Positions 7,951-16,366 of a stretch of DNA of 49,840 nucleotides are shown here, one piece after another. Where the stretch lies: the NCBI GenBank assembly GCA_037969175.1, contig JBBKWX010000023.1, positions 1 to 49,840 on the forward strand. The letters are read 5' to 3'. The notes below the pieces were generated by a model. The model did no database searches, was not told the origin of the DNA, and was given only the letters and a program-made list of their open reading frames with translations. The translations under genes were made by a program, and so were the position numbers. This stretch comes from JBBKWX01 sp037969175 (GTDB lineage Bacteria > Bacteroidota > Bacteroidia > AKYH767-A > JBBKVM01). Positions within the stretch are counted from its first letter, which is position 1. Each line of letters starts with the position of its first letter.

Positions 7951-9780
7951 TTAGTTAATCATCAACTTCTTGCTAAATGTTTCTTTACCAACTGTTGCGT
8001 TGATAATATACAATCCAGAACTGTATTTAGCTACATTCAGGTTGATAATGTGATTTCCTGAAGCAGTAAGTTCTTGCTTGATAGATTCAACTTCCTGACC
8101 AAGGATATTACTAACCTTAATGTTAAGTGTACCAGGCTTATTTACAGCAATAGCAACCTTAGCAATAGTATTGGTTGGGTTAGGATAAACTTCAAACTTT
8201 TCAACGATACCATTGTGATTGTTGATACCAACAACTGAAGGCCATGAGTCATAAATAACTTCATAGTTTCCAACAGGGTCAGCAACTGTACCAGCCTGGA
8301 AGCTGTTACCTGGCTCCTGATCTAAGTGATAGATCATATTTACATTCGCACCAACATTCTTATTTATTGAAGGCCATGCAGCTTCGTCAAAATCTGAAGG
8401 AGTTACGTTTAATGGTGTAGACCAAGTTGCTCCATCATCTGTAGAATACATGTAATATGCATTTCTGTAAGACTCAGGATCAGTAGTACTACCATTGGTA
8501 GTATTTTCCATTTGGCTTGTGTAAACAACATACAGGTTACCGTTTGCATCTACACCACCACTTGGTTGTCCGGTCATTGAACACTGATAAGGTGCAGGAC
8601 CTTCAATATTGATCATACCATCACCGTCACGATCTTCGATCTCAGCGATAATAGTTGCAGTAGGATTACCCGGTGTAGCCGCTCCCATACTTTCATTCCA
8701 GTAGTACATACCATCTGTTCCAGGGAAATAATTGGATGAACTACCACTAGAATTCAAAGTACGCATACGACCGAACCAAACATGAGCTTTTCCGGTTCCA
8801 TCCAATACAACACTTGGTCCGCTATCAGCAGCATCACAAGTATCAGCTATACCATCACCATCGATATCAGAGATAGTAGTAGCTGGATTGTAGTTAGGAA
8901 TTGGATAAGCAAAAACCAATGTTTTTGTCCAATTTGTTCCATTGTCAGTAGACTTGAATAAAGCAAGATCCTGATCGAATCCACCCATTACAAAAGCAAC
9001 TGTAGTTCCACTGGCTACGATGTCATATCCATCAGCTTGTGGCTCATAGAAGAAAGGATCACCGGCACCTGGTACAACAACACCTTGTATATCCCAGGTT
9101 GCTCCACCGTCTTGTGAACGAGTGTAACGAACAGCTCCTGCCATATTACCTAAAGGTGCATTTGTGTGTCCAAGAGCGTGAATAGTGTTTCCACTAGCCG
9201 TGTTACGAGGCCAAAAATCCGGAGCAGCCGGTACAGTTGACTCAGTCCAAGCTTGTGGAGCACAAGTACCTTTTGCAGCACATTTGTTTACCCAAAGACC
9301 TGTGTGAGCAACGATAACTTCGCCTGTTCCATTAAGACTTCCGATGTTACACCAACCTTTACGTACAGTTTCTATACGCTGAGTAGGCATAGGTCCGAAA
9401 GAACCTCCTGATGGAGCATAGTTGTATCCAGTTCCTCTGTCAGGGGCACCTGCAAGACCCGCATAATCGATAGTCCATACAGCGGCCATACTTCCATCAC
9501 TGTGCATGATAAGACGGTTACCTACTGTTCCATAGTTAGATTGCAGATCATAATAAGTAGATCCGATAGTTGTTCCTCTGCTGCGATTGGATGTGGCAGA
9601 GACAAAAGGATTTGCAGCTGCTTCACGGAAACGGGTTTCCTGTTCAGCTGGCGTAATCAAATTCGCAGTTTTTACACGAATTGCTTCTGGCAACCGTGAA
9701 TCAATTTGTTTGGAAGAGCTTTGCGCTATTGCAGAAAAACCCAATCCCAAAGCAACTCCTAATAGTAAAGTTTGTTTCAT
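7951..9780 (-). CDS. Secreted Asp-box (BNR-like) protein with T9SS sorting domain, copy C
   Basis: Third and most divergent tandem paralogue, 609 residues. It has a signal peptide (ending …SAIAQ near 20), Asp-boxes SQDGGATW, STDNGTNW and STDDGATW, calcium-type loops DIDGDGIADTCD and DRDGDGMINIEG, and a T9SS domain from EVYPNPTNT to KLMIN. Unlike copies A and B it has extra cysteines, including a pair in NKCAAKGTC and one inside the first Asp-rich loop, which could form disulfides outside the cell. It has its own promoter candidate (9834-9864) and terminator (7901-7929), so it looks like an independent unit. Function unknown. Confidence 0.85.
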   Translation of the reverse strand: MKQTLLLGVALGLGFSAIAQSSSKQIDSRLPEAIRVKTANLITPAEQETRFREAAANPFVSATSNRSRGTTIGSTYYDLQSNYGTVGNRLIMHSDGSMAAVWTIDYAGLAGAPDRGTGYNYAPSGGSFGPMPTQRIETVRKGWCNIGSLNGTGEVIVAHTGLWVNKCAAKGTCAPQAWTESTVPAAPDFWPRNTASGNTIHALGHTNAPLGNMAGAVRYTRSQDGGATWDIQGVVVPGAGDPFFYEPQADGYDIVASGTTVAFVMGGFDQDLALFKSTDNGTNWTKTLVFAYPIPNYNPATTISDIDGDGIADTCDAADSGPSVVLDGTGKAHVWFGRMRTLNSSGSSSNYFPGTDGMYYWNESMGAATPGNPTATIIAEIEDRDGDGMINIEGPAPYQCSMTGQPSGGVDANGNLYVVYTSQMENTTNGSTTDPESYRNAYYMYSTDDGATWSTPLNVTPSDFDEAAWPSINKNVGANVNMIYHLDQEPGNSFQAGTVADPVGNYEVIYDSWPSVVGINNHNGIVEKFEVYPNPTNTIAKVAIAVNKPGTLNIKVSNILGQEVESIKQELTASGNHIINLNVAKYSSGLYIINATVGKETFSKKLMIN

Positions 9781-9833
9781 AGCTTTTGATTGTTTAATAG
9801 TTCAAAAAAATTGTTAAAAATTCCTGTTACAGG

Positions 9834-9864
9834 CAAATATAACAAAAAATGGGTATTTTTTCAA
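9834..9864 (-). promoter_or_regulatory. Bacteroidota-type promoter of Asp-box copy C
   Basis: On the minus strand, TTG (9864-9862) is followed after exactly 20 bases by TATATTTG (9841-9834). This fits the Bacteroidota primary sigma factor consensus of -33 TTG and -7 TAnnTTTG with 19-21 spacing. The expected start near 9828 gives a leader of about 47 bases before the ATG at 9780. Confidence 0.7.
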
Positions 9865-9891
9865 TAAGCAATAACAATTTAATTATTAAGA

Positions 9892-11181
9892 CTAAAAATA
9901 CAAAATAAAGTAGCAACCTATTAGAATTGAGCTATAAATACCCCATTCTTTCAATGGAACATATGAGTTTACACGGATACCATGTTTGTGATTCAAGTAG
10001 AGTATGAGAAGTACTTTCTCAATCATATAAGCAATGACGGTTCCGAAGGCAACTCCGGCCATCCCCCAATAGGGTAATAGTAATATGCTGATTATTATAT
10101 TGATAATTAATTCAATAACTGATATTAGCATTTGAATTCGGCCTTTCTTCATGCCGGTGAGTATACTTTGAGGGAAAACTAACCTGCTGCATATCAATAA
10201 AAGGTAGATGTTAAAGATATTTGCACTTTCAATAAATAAAGGGCCAAATACCAATTTATATATTAATGGACTAATAAAAAGGAGAATAATACTTATTGGA
10301 AATAACCAATGCATCAATCTTAAGCTTCTGTTCTTTATTTCGGTAAATATTTCGTTGATATCCCCTCCCTTGGAACTCATTAATATAAAAGATGAACTGA
10401 GTGCATTTGCCATCAACAGTGTAAAAGGTAACTCCCTGGCTCCATATCTGAAAAACACAAAATTATCAGCACCAAACCAGCTCCGGATCAGTATTCCATC
10501 AATATATTCTGCTGAACCACCAATCAAAGCTACTAAAGCCAAGCTAATTGTGAGCCCTATTTGTTGTTTTGAATAAAGTTTGGAAGGATTGAAACCATCA
10601 TTAAAACTAACAACTGCTGCCCAGATAAAACGAATTGCAGCACCTGCTACCATAGCCATTATAATATCTTCGCTTCCATTGCCCCAAAAAGCTGCACTGA
10701 ACAATAGTATCAATTGAACACCAAATACAATTATTGCGTAACTCACCATGCCCACAGGGTTTTGCTTACGCAGATAAACATATTCAGTCAACAACCCGGA
10801 TCCATTAATTGCAATGTAAACTGCAAAGAGCAAATAGTGAGGAATATCATCTGTTCGACCTAAAATACTTTGTATAGGAGTTTTTGCAATCAAAAAAATA
10901 ATTGCACCTATCAATGAAAGTAGCAGGGCATAAATAAATGTTCTGGGATGAACATCACTGTCCTCTTCGTCTGAATTTGCCAGCATGGATTGGATAAGTC
11001 CATTGACCCAGAAAAAACTTAATAAGCCAGATAATAGGAGCAGTGTTTCATACGCGCTGATGGCTTCAAAACCTGCAGGTGATCTGGCTAACAGGATTCC
11101 TGCCACAAAAAGTTGTCCGAACCGAAGTATTTGAAAAAGCTGTAAGCCCCCGGTTGAATTTAATTTGAATATGTGTTTCAT
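9892..11181 (-). CDS. Polysaccharide/oligosaccharide flippase-like membrane protein
   Basis: Highly hydrophobic protein of 429 residues with about 12 predicted membrane segments across its length, as in Wzx/MOP-superfamily flippases that move lipid-linked glycans over the inner membrane. Features in keeping with the family are the N-terminal FGQLFVAGILLAR stretch, which resembles the first helix pair of RfbX-type proteins, and the GMAGVAFGTVIAYM segment near the C-terminal third. No glycosyltransferase or polysaccharide gene is next to it, so its substrate cannot be read from context. It starts 2 bases after the copA stop, implying co-transcription with the copper pump, which may be accidental. 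Confidence 0.7.
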   Translation of the reverse strand: MKHIFKLNSTGGLQLFQILRFGQLFVAGILLARSPAGFEAISAYETLLLLSGLLSFFWVNGLIQSMLANSDEEDSDVHPRTFIYALLLSLIGAIIFLIAKTPIQSILGRTDDIPHYLLFAVYIAINGSGLLTEYVYLRKQNPVGMVSYAIIVFGVQLILLFSAAFWGNGSEDIIMAMVAGAAIRFIWAAVVSFNDGFNPSKLYSKQQIGLTISLALVALIGGSAEYIDGILIRSWFGADNFVFFRYGARELPFTLLMANALSSSFILMSSKGGDINEIFTEIKNRSLRLMHWLFPISIILLFISPLIYKLVFGPLFIESANIFNIYLLLICSRLVFPQSILTGMKKGRIQMLISVIELIINIIISILLLPYWGMAGVAFGTVIAYMIEKVLLILYLNHKHGIRVNSYVPLKEWGIYSSILIGCYFILYF

Positions 11182-11183
11182 AT

Positions 11184-13298
11184 TCAGTTAAGCTTTTTGA
11201 TCTTCAATCTTAATGAATTCCCGATGACCACAACATCTGAAAATGCCATTGAAAAAGCAGCTATCATAGGATTCAAAAAACCAAATGCGGCAATAGGTAT
11301 TGCAACTACATTATATAAAAAAGCCCAAAATAAATTTTGTTTAATTGTCATTAAAGTATGTTTGCTGATGGCCAAACTTTGTAATATCGTTTCCAGGTTT
11401 TCACTTTTCATCAAAACAATATCAGCACTTTTAATTGCTACTTGAGTAGCGCCACCCAGCGAAATTCCAATATTAGCTCTCGATAGGGCAGGTGCATCAT
11501 TAATTCCATCGCCAACCATAGCAGTAATATTTTCTGAACTGTACTTTGTTATTTCTTCTAACTTCTCATGTGGAAGCATTCCTCCTTTGAAACTATCAAA
11601 ACCTAATTCAGTTGCAATCGACTCCGTTTTTTTTAATGAATCTCCTGATAATAAAATGGTTTTTATCTTTCGGGATCTCAATTCCTGCATCATTTCTTTT
11701 ATTCCGGATTTGAGTTCATCTTTTATATTTAATCCTGCAATGATCGTATCTCCTTTTTTTAAGATCAGATCAAAATCATGATCTTTCTGGTCATTTTTTC
11801 CAAAAAAATAGGTGACATTTTCAGCCGTTGTTCCTTCGACTCCCAGCCCTTTTATTTCATTAAGCGAATTAAATTTCACTGCCTTTTCTTTGAAAGAAGA
11901 TAATTCTACAAGTAATGATTTTGCTATTGGATGTGATGAATGCTGTTCCATTTGACGGATCAACCGTTTAATGAACAGCTCGTCATTGTTAAAAACTTCA
12001 AGTTTTTCAATTTTAAATTTTCCGGTTGTTAATGTTCCCGTTTTATCGAATACCATAGTTTTAACACCGGAATACACTTCAAGAACATTTCCACTTTTAA
12101 TAAGGATCCCATTTTTGGCAGCTCTTCCAATACCAACCATCACAGCCGTCGGAGTAGCCAAGCCCATAGCGCATGGACACGAAACCACCAATACCGCAAT
12201 ACTGTTCATCATTGCTTTTGCAAAACCGAGATCAAATATAAAATAAGCAGCGAAGAAGGTGATCAAGGAGATGCCAATCACAGCCGGCACAAAATAAGAG
12301 CTAACCTTATCTCCCAGTTTTTGAATTTCAGGTTTAGCTCGCTGTGCTTCTTTCACCATCGTAATGATGTTGGCCAGAACCGTATCATCACCAGATTTTT
12401 GCACTAACATTTTAAGATTTCCTTCAAGTACAATGCTGCCTCCGGTAAGTGAATCACCTTCATTTTTGTTTACCGGAATACTTTCACCTGTCATCATACT
12501 TTCATCCACAAGCGCATTTCCATAGATCAGTTTACCATCTGCAGCCAGTTTATCCCCATCGTTGAATAATAAAGTATCTCCGGGTTTGATGAGAGAAGTA
12601 GATATTTCTTCGATCAGTTCCGAGCCATCTTCTCCAATTGTCACCAATCTGGATGTCTCCGGCCGAAGTTTATTCAGTTCTTCTAAAGCGGATCTCGTTT
12701 TCTTCACAGATCTTTGCTCCAGCACATTACCCAATAAGACTAATGTAATGATTGTAGCAGCGGTCTCATAAAAAAGGTAATGTCCTGCTCCATGTTCATT
12801 GCCATACAAAAGGGTTCCGACAAGACTGTAAATGAATGCTGCCATAGAACCTATAGATATCAGTACATCCATATTAGGAATACCGATTCGGAGAGAAGCA
12901 ATAGCACTTTTACCAAAATGCCCCATCCCAATGATCATGACAGGAATGCATAGAACAAGTTGAAACCAGGCATTGTGCAAAATAGGCCAGGGGCTTATCA
13001 TATGTGCCAGTAAAGGGAGGGAAAAGATGAGTGATAAAATGAATTTCTTTTCAACAGGGCTGTATTTGGAAGCACTTATATCAGCACTTTTTTCATCTCT
13101 TACTTTGTAACCAAGTTTTTCAATTCCCTTTATAACATCTGATAATAATAATTGATCCGGTGATTTAAATATAACCTCTCCGGATGAAAAATCTACATCA
13201 ACTTGCTCTAACCCCTGATTTTGTAAATATTTCCGGATACCTGCCGAACAGTTACTACAGGTCATTCCATCAACATTCAATGTTGTTTTATTCGTCAT
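11184..13298 (-). CDS. copA: Copper-exporting P1B-type ATPase
   Basis: Heavy-metal-transporting P-type ATPase, 704 residues, expected to export Cu(I) from the cytoplasm. It has one N-terminal HMA metal-binding domain with CxxC at Cys14/Cys17, the actuator MTGES near 269, the membrane CPC site at 374-376, the phosphorylated Asp418 in DKTGTLT, the HP signature of P1B pumps at His456-Pro457 and GDGINDAPA at 596-604. The YN pair of the next-to-last helix is at 662-663. In the last helix, where copper pumps usually read MxxSS, this protein reads MAFSD (684-688), so one Ser is Asp. Silver or another soft metal remains possible. No copper regulator or chaperone is adjacent. Confidence 0.9.
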   Translation of the reverse strand: MTNKTTLNVDGMTCSNCSAGIRKYLQNQGLEQVDVDFSSGEVIFKSPDQLLLSDVIKGIEKLGYKVRDEKSADISASKYSPVEKKFILSLIFSLPLLAHMISPWPILHNAWFQLVLCIPVMIIGMGHFGKSAIASLRIGIPNMDVLISIGSMAAFIYSLVGTLLYGNEHGAGHYLFYETAATIITLVLLGNVLEQRSVKKTRSALEELNKLRPETSRLVTIGEDGSELIEEISTSLIKPGDTLLFNDGDKLAADGKLIYGNALVDESMMTGESIPVNKNEGDSLTGGSIVLEGNLKMLVQKSGDDTVLANIITMVKEAQRAKPEIQKLGDKVSSYFVPAVIGISLITFFAAYFIFDLGFAKAMMNSIAVLVVSCPCAMGLATPTAVMVGIGRAAKNGILIKSGNVLEVYSGVKTMVFDKTGTLTTGKFKIEKLEVFNNDELFIKRLIRQMEQHSSHPIAKSLLVELSSFKEKAVKFNSLNEIKGLGVEGTTAENVTYFFGKNDQKDHDFDLILKKGDTIIAGLNIKDELKSGIKEMMQELRSRKIKTILLSGDSLKKTESIATELGFDSFKGGMLPHEKLEEITKYSSENITAMVGDGINDAPALSRANIGISLGGATQVAIKSADIVLMKSENLETILQSLAISKHTLMTIKQNLFWAFLYNVVAIPIAAFGFLNPMIAAFSMAFSDVVVIGNSLRLKIKKLN

Positions 13299-13349
13299 AA
13301 AAAATCTCCGATCGACGTAAAGATAACAGTTGTAAGCAATTTAATTTTA

Positions 13350-13382
13350 TTGTAGCAGATTAGAAAAATAGTATTAATTTTG
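13350..13382 (+). promoter_or_regulatory. Promoter of the tRNA-His gene
   Basis: TAATTTTG at 13375-13382 matches the -7 consensus TAnnTTTG and ends 12 bases before the tRNA. A TTG at 13350-13352 lies 22 bases upstream, slightly longer than the usual spacer. Position and match fit a short-leader stable-RNA promoter. Confidence 0.6.
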
Positions 13383-13394
13383 CACAACTTAAAC

Positions 13395-13469
13395 GGTGGA
13401 TGTAGCTCAGTTGGTTAGAGCATCGGCTTGTGGTGCCGAGGGTCGTGGGTTCGAGCCCCATCTTCCACC
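13395..13469 (+). tRNA. tRNA-His (anticodon GTG)
   Basis: Complete cloverleaf with anticodon GTG at 13430-13432, in loop TTGTGGT between the stem halves TCGGC and GCCGA. The D arm contains TAGCTCAGTTGGTTAGAGC and the T loop TTCGAGC. The extra 5' guanine typical of tRNA-His (position -1) is encoded at 13395 opposite C73 at 13469. CCA is not encoded, so it must be added by the CCA enzyme. The acceptor stem GTGGATG/CTTCCAC has one T·T mismatch at pair 6-67. Confidence 0.97.
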
Positions 13470-13472
13470 CTT

Positions 13473-13506
13473 AAAAAAAAGTCTTCTTTTAAGAAGACTT
13501 TTTTTT
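13473..13506. terminator. Terminator between tRNA-His and the convergent thioredoxin-like gene
   Basis: GTCTTCTT at 13481-13488 pairs perfectly with AAGAAGAC at 13491-13498 around a 2-base gap. Eight A lie before it and eight T after it, making a bidirectional intrinsic terminator starting a few bases after the tRNA. Confidence 0.9.
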
Positions 13507-14035
13507 ATTTTCCTGTTTTCGAATATTCCTCCCAGGTGACCGTCTTGTAAATCCCATCACCAAAATATTTCAAAATATTCATTAGTGCTGCAACATCCAG
13601 ATATCCCGGAACCGGTGTCAGCATTTCGAATTCTTCACTCAAAAAAACATAGGAAGGATAACTCATTTTGCCTCCAAGCAATGAAAGTGCTATTTCATTG
13701 GCTTTATAAGCAGGCTGGAAAACAAAAGCCTTATCGGCAAATAAAATGGTATCCTTTGTTTCAGCATCAAGTTTAATTGGATAGTAATTTTTGTTTAAAT
13801 AATCGACAATAGCCGGATCTTTAAAGGTAGTAGCATCCATTCGTTTACACCATCCACACCAATGAGTATAAACATCAATAAATAATTTTTTGGGATTCTT
13901 TTTGCTCAATGCTACAGCATCTTCAAATGAATACCATTTTATCTCTGCATTTTGATTTCCTTGTGAATATGCATTTTTAGGAAGCACTAATAATGCTGCC
14001 AGGAGGAAAGCGATAGATAGGATATACTTGAACAT
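13505..14035 (-). CDS. Exported thioredoxin-fold protein
   Basis: Protein of 176 residues with an N-terminal signal peptide (hydrophobic residues about 4-18, likely cut after NAYSQ near 25), followed by a thioredoxin-like domain of the thioredoxin_7/DUF255-like type. The redox motif WCGWCK holds Cys60 and Cys63, and the structural cis-proline is probably Pro127 in MSYPSY. It should act as a disulfide oxidoreductase in the periplasm. A partner cannot be named from context: upstream is a peptide transporter and downstream a tRNA. The ccm operon would need such a thiol reductant, but it is 10 kb away, so that link is only a guess. Confidence 0.82.
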   Translation of the reverse strand: MFKYILSIAFLLAALLVLPKNAYSQGNQNAEIKWYSFEDAVALSKKNPKKLFIDVYTHWCGWCKRMDATTFKDPAIVDYLNKNYYPIKLDAETKDTILFADKAFVFQPAYKANEIALSLLGGKMSYPSYVFLSEEFEMLTPVPGYLDVAALMNILKYFGDGIYKTVTWEEYSKTGK

Positions 14036-14093
14036 AACTACTAATTTAATAAATTCTCATTTTCTTTATAACGAAAACTTATTCAAATTTGTA

Positions 14094-15665
14094 TCAATGC
14101 ACTCCATGCATCCATTTTCTCAGCAAAGGAACCATCATTAATAACAACACTCCGGCTCCAACTGCTGTCCAGCCCACAGGGCCAAAAACATCCAGGTAAT
14201 TTGCCAGTCTGTCATAGGATTGGAGAGCACTTTCACTCATTGTTCCGATTTGATCCGGTTTAATAAGTCCTGATGTCACAGCCACAGCACCTGCTTCAGT
14301 TCCTTCTAATGAACTTCCGGCTGTCAATGCAGCAATGATACCACCCAGATGATGTGCCATAGCACTGGATAAAAACCAAGCTCCCATAACCATTGCCATG
14401 ATCTTCTTTGGTGCCAGTTTGGTCACCATGCTGAGTCCTACAGGGCTTACAAATAATTCACCGGTAGTATGTAATAAATAACCTAAAACAAGAAAGATCA
14501 ATGGAATTAATGCTTTATCATTTTGGAAATCGATAAATTTTGCACCAACAATAAAGATCAGGAATCCAATACCTAACTGGATAATACCTAAAGCAAATTT
14601 CAAAGGTGTACTCGGTTCTTTACCAATAAGAGCCAGTTTGATCCACATCGTTGCGAATATGGGTCCCAATAAAATGATAAAGGCAGGATTTACACTTTGG
14701 AATATGGAGGTTTTTAATTCAGTTCCAAATAAGGTTCTGTTTACACTGTCCTCTGTGAATAATGTAATAGATGATCCGGCTTGTTCAAAGAATGCCCAAA
14801 ATAAGGTTGTAAAGAATAAGAGTATAAGAATAACCCATAAGCGCTCACGCTCAATTTTTTCAGCTCTGAGTGAACGGATAAACAAAAACAAAATCACACC
14901 TAAGGCAAATGGAGTCAGTACATAACTCATCATTTCATAATGCTTTACCAATAAAGCAAACAGAAATACAGAAGCAAAAGCAAGAATATAAGTCAGCCAT
15001 TCCAAATTGATTCCGGGAATAACCTTTCTTTTTAACAAAGCCAGGTCCGGTGCATCACCGTTATTGATCAATCCATCCTTACCTCTGCTGAACACAATCA
15101 TCCCCAAGATCATCCCGAAACCGGCCAGAGCAAAACCATATGACCATCCGTAAGTTTCTCCAATATATCCACAAATCAATGGAGCCAGAGCAGCTCCCAG
15201 GTTGATGCCCATATAGAATATGGTAAAACCGCCGTCTCTTCTTGGGTCGTTTTCTTCATATAATCCGCCTACCATGGATGAGATATTGGGTTTGAAAAAT
15301 CCATTTCCTATAATAAGAAAAGCCAGTGCTATATATAACCAAAATTCAGTTTCTATAGCCATCACAAAATGCCCTATCGTCATTAATAGTCCACCCAACA
15401 TGACTGATTTCTTGAATCCAAGCAGCCTGTCAGCGACTATTCCACCAAGAAATGGTGTTGCATAAACCAAGGCACCGTAAGCAGCATAAATACCAATCGC
15501 TTTAGCCCTGATCGCCGGGTCTCCACCGGTTAGATTTTCGAATAGTTGCTTTGTCATATATAATGTGAGCAAAGCACGCATGCCGTAAAAACTGAATCTC
15601 TCCCACATTTCTGCGAAGAAAAGCATATAGAGTTCTTTCGGTTGACTGGTCTTGATTGTAGACAT
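14094..15665 (-). CDS. POT/PTR-family proton-coupled peptide transporter
   Basis: Inner-membrane symporter of 523 residues that takes up di- and tripeptides with protons. The proton-coupling motif ExxERFxxY is present (Glu19, Glu22, Arg23, Tyr27), as is the family segment GGIVADRLLG, and about 14 hydrophobic helices follow. I chose the ATG at 15665 (MSTIKTSQPKELYML) because it puts the first helix at the usual distance; an in-frame GTG at 15716 would add 17 poorly fitting basic residues. It appears monocistronic, with 58 bases to the next minus-strand gene. Confidence 0.9.
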   Translation of the reverse strand: MSTIKTSQPKELYMLFFAEMWERFSFYGMRALLTLYMTKQLFENLTGGDPAIRAKAIGIYAAYGALVYATPFLGGIVADRLLGFKKSVMLGGLLMTIGHFVMAIETEFWLYIALAFLIIGNGFFKPNISSMVGGLYEENDPRRDGGFTIFYMGINLGAALAPLICGYIGETYGWSYGFALAGFGMILGMIVFSRGKDGLINNGDAPDLALLKRKVIPGINLEWLTYILAFASVFLFALLVKHYEMMSYVLTPFALGVILFLFIRSLRAEKIERERLWVILILLFFTTLFWAFFEQAGSSITLFTEDSVNRTLFGTELKTSIFQSVNPAFIILLGPIFATMWIKLALIGKEPSTPLKFALGIIQLGIGFLIFIVGAKFIDFQNDKALIPLIFLVLGYLLHTTGELFVSPVGLSMVTKLAPKKIMAMVMGAWFLSSAMAHHLGGIIAALTAGSSLEGTEAGAVAVTSGLIKPDQIGTMSESALQSYDRLANYLDVFGPVGWTAVGAGVLLLMMVPLLRKWMHGVH

Positions 15666-15794
15666 ATTTAGGGTTTTGTAACGGCGGCTAATGTAGTAAA
15701 AAACTTGTAATCTCACATCCCCCCAATAAATTCTTCAATTATGAAAAGAAGATTATTTCTCCGACCTTTGCATTTCACTTTTAAATATTTGAGA

Positions 15795-16313
15795 ATGAAA
15801 ATTAAAATGAATGCGGTTGTATCACTTTCATATGATCTGTATGCAGGTGATCAAGGAGCTGAAAAGAGCTTTGTTGAATCCGCAAATGCTGAAAACCCAT
15901 TGACTTTTATATTTGGCCTTGGAGGTTTGATTCCAACATTTGAAGCAAATGTTGATGGACTTGTTAAGGGTGATAAATTTGCTTTTGATATTCCTGCAGC
16001 TGATGCTTATGGAATAAGAGAAGATAATGCATTGGTAGAATTGCCAATTGATGTATTCATGATGGATGGCAAGATAGAAGATGATCTGCTTGAAGTTGGA
16101 AGTATGATACCCATGTCAGACAATGAAGGTAACAGATTGATCGGAAAAGTACTTGAGGTTACTGACACGAATGTGAAGATGGATTTCAATCACGAATTAG
16201 CAGGCAAGGATCTTCGTTTTGAAGGTGAAGTGCTGGAAGTTCGTGAAGCTACTGCTGAGGAGATGGACCATGGTCATGTACATGACGGAGATGGACATCA
16301 TCATGCCCATTAA
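15795..16313 (+). CDS. slyD: FKBP-type peptidyl-prolyl isomerase, SlyD-like
   Basis: Cytoplasmic prolyl isomerase and chaperone of 172 residues from the ATG at 15795. The split FKBP fold is seen in LTFIFGLGGLIPTFE (36-50) and the AYG motif (71-73), with an insert-in-flap chaperone domain between about 75 and 130. The C-terminus (157-172) is rich in His and Asp (seven His in the last 14 residues), as in nickel-binding SlyD tails. An in-frame ATG at 15741 would add 18 basic, non-conserved residues, so I reject it. Monocistronic, followed by a strong terminator. Confidence 0.88.
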   Translation: MKIKMNAVVSLSYDLYAGDQGAEKSFVESANAENPLTFIFGLGGLIPTFEANVDGLVKGDKFAFDIPAADAYGIREDNALVELPIDVFMMDGKIEDDLLEVGSMIPMSDNEGNRLIGKVLEVTDTNVKMDFNHELAGKDLRFEGEVLEVREATAEEMDHGHVHDGDGHHHAH

Positions 16314-16332
16314 TTGATCAAATAATATATTT

Positions 16333-16366
16333 AAAAAAAGGCAACCTGCTAAGGGTTGCCTTTTTT
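16333..16366. terminator. Bidirectional terminator between slyD and lptD
   Basis: GGCAACC at 16340-16346 pairs perfectly with GGTTGCC at 16354-16360 around a 7-base loop, flanked by seven A and six T. The T run overlaps the stop codon of the minus-strand LptD gene. Confidence 0.9.

Noticed and set aside
3925..9780. Naming the Asp-box proteins sialidases
   Set aside because: Asp-boxes occur in many non-enzymatic propellers, and I could not find an arginine triad or catalytic Tyr/Glu/Asp set by eye.
15741..15794. Upstream ATG extension of the SlyD-like gene
   Set aside because: Adds 18 basic and aromatic residues not expected before an FKBP fold; the ATG at 15795 fits the family.
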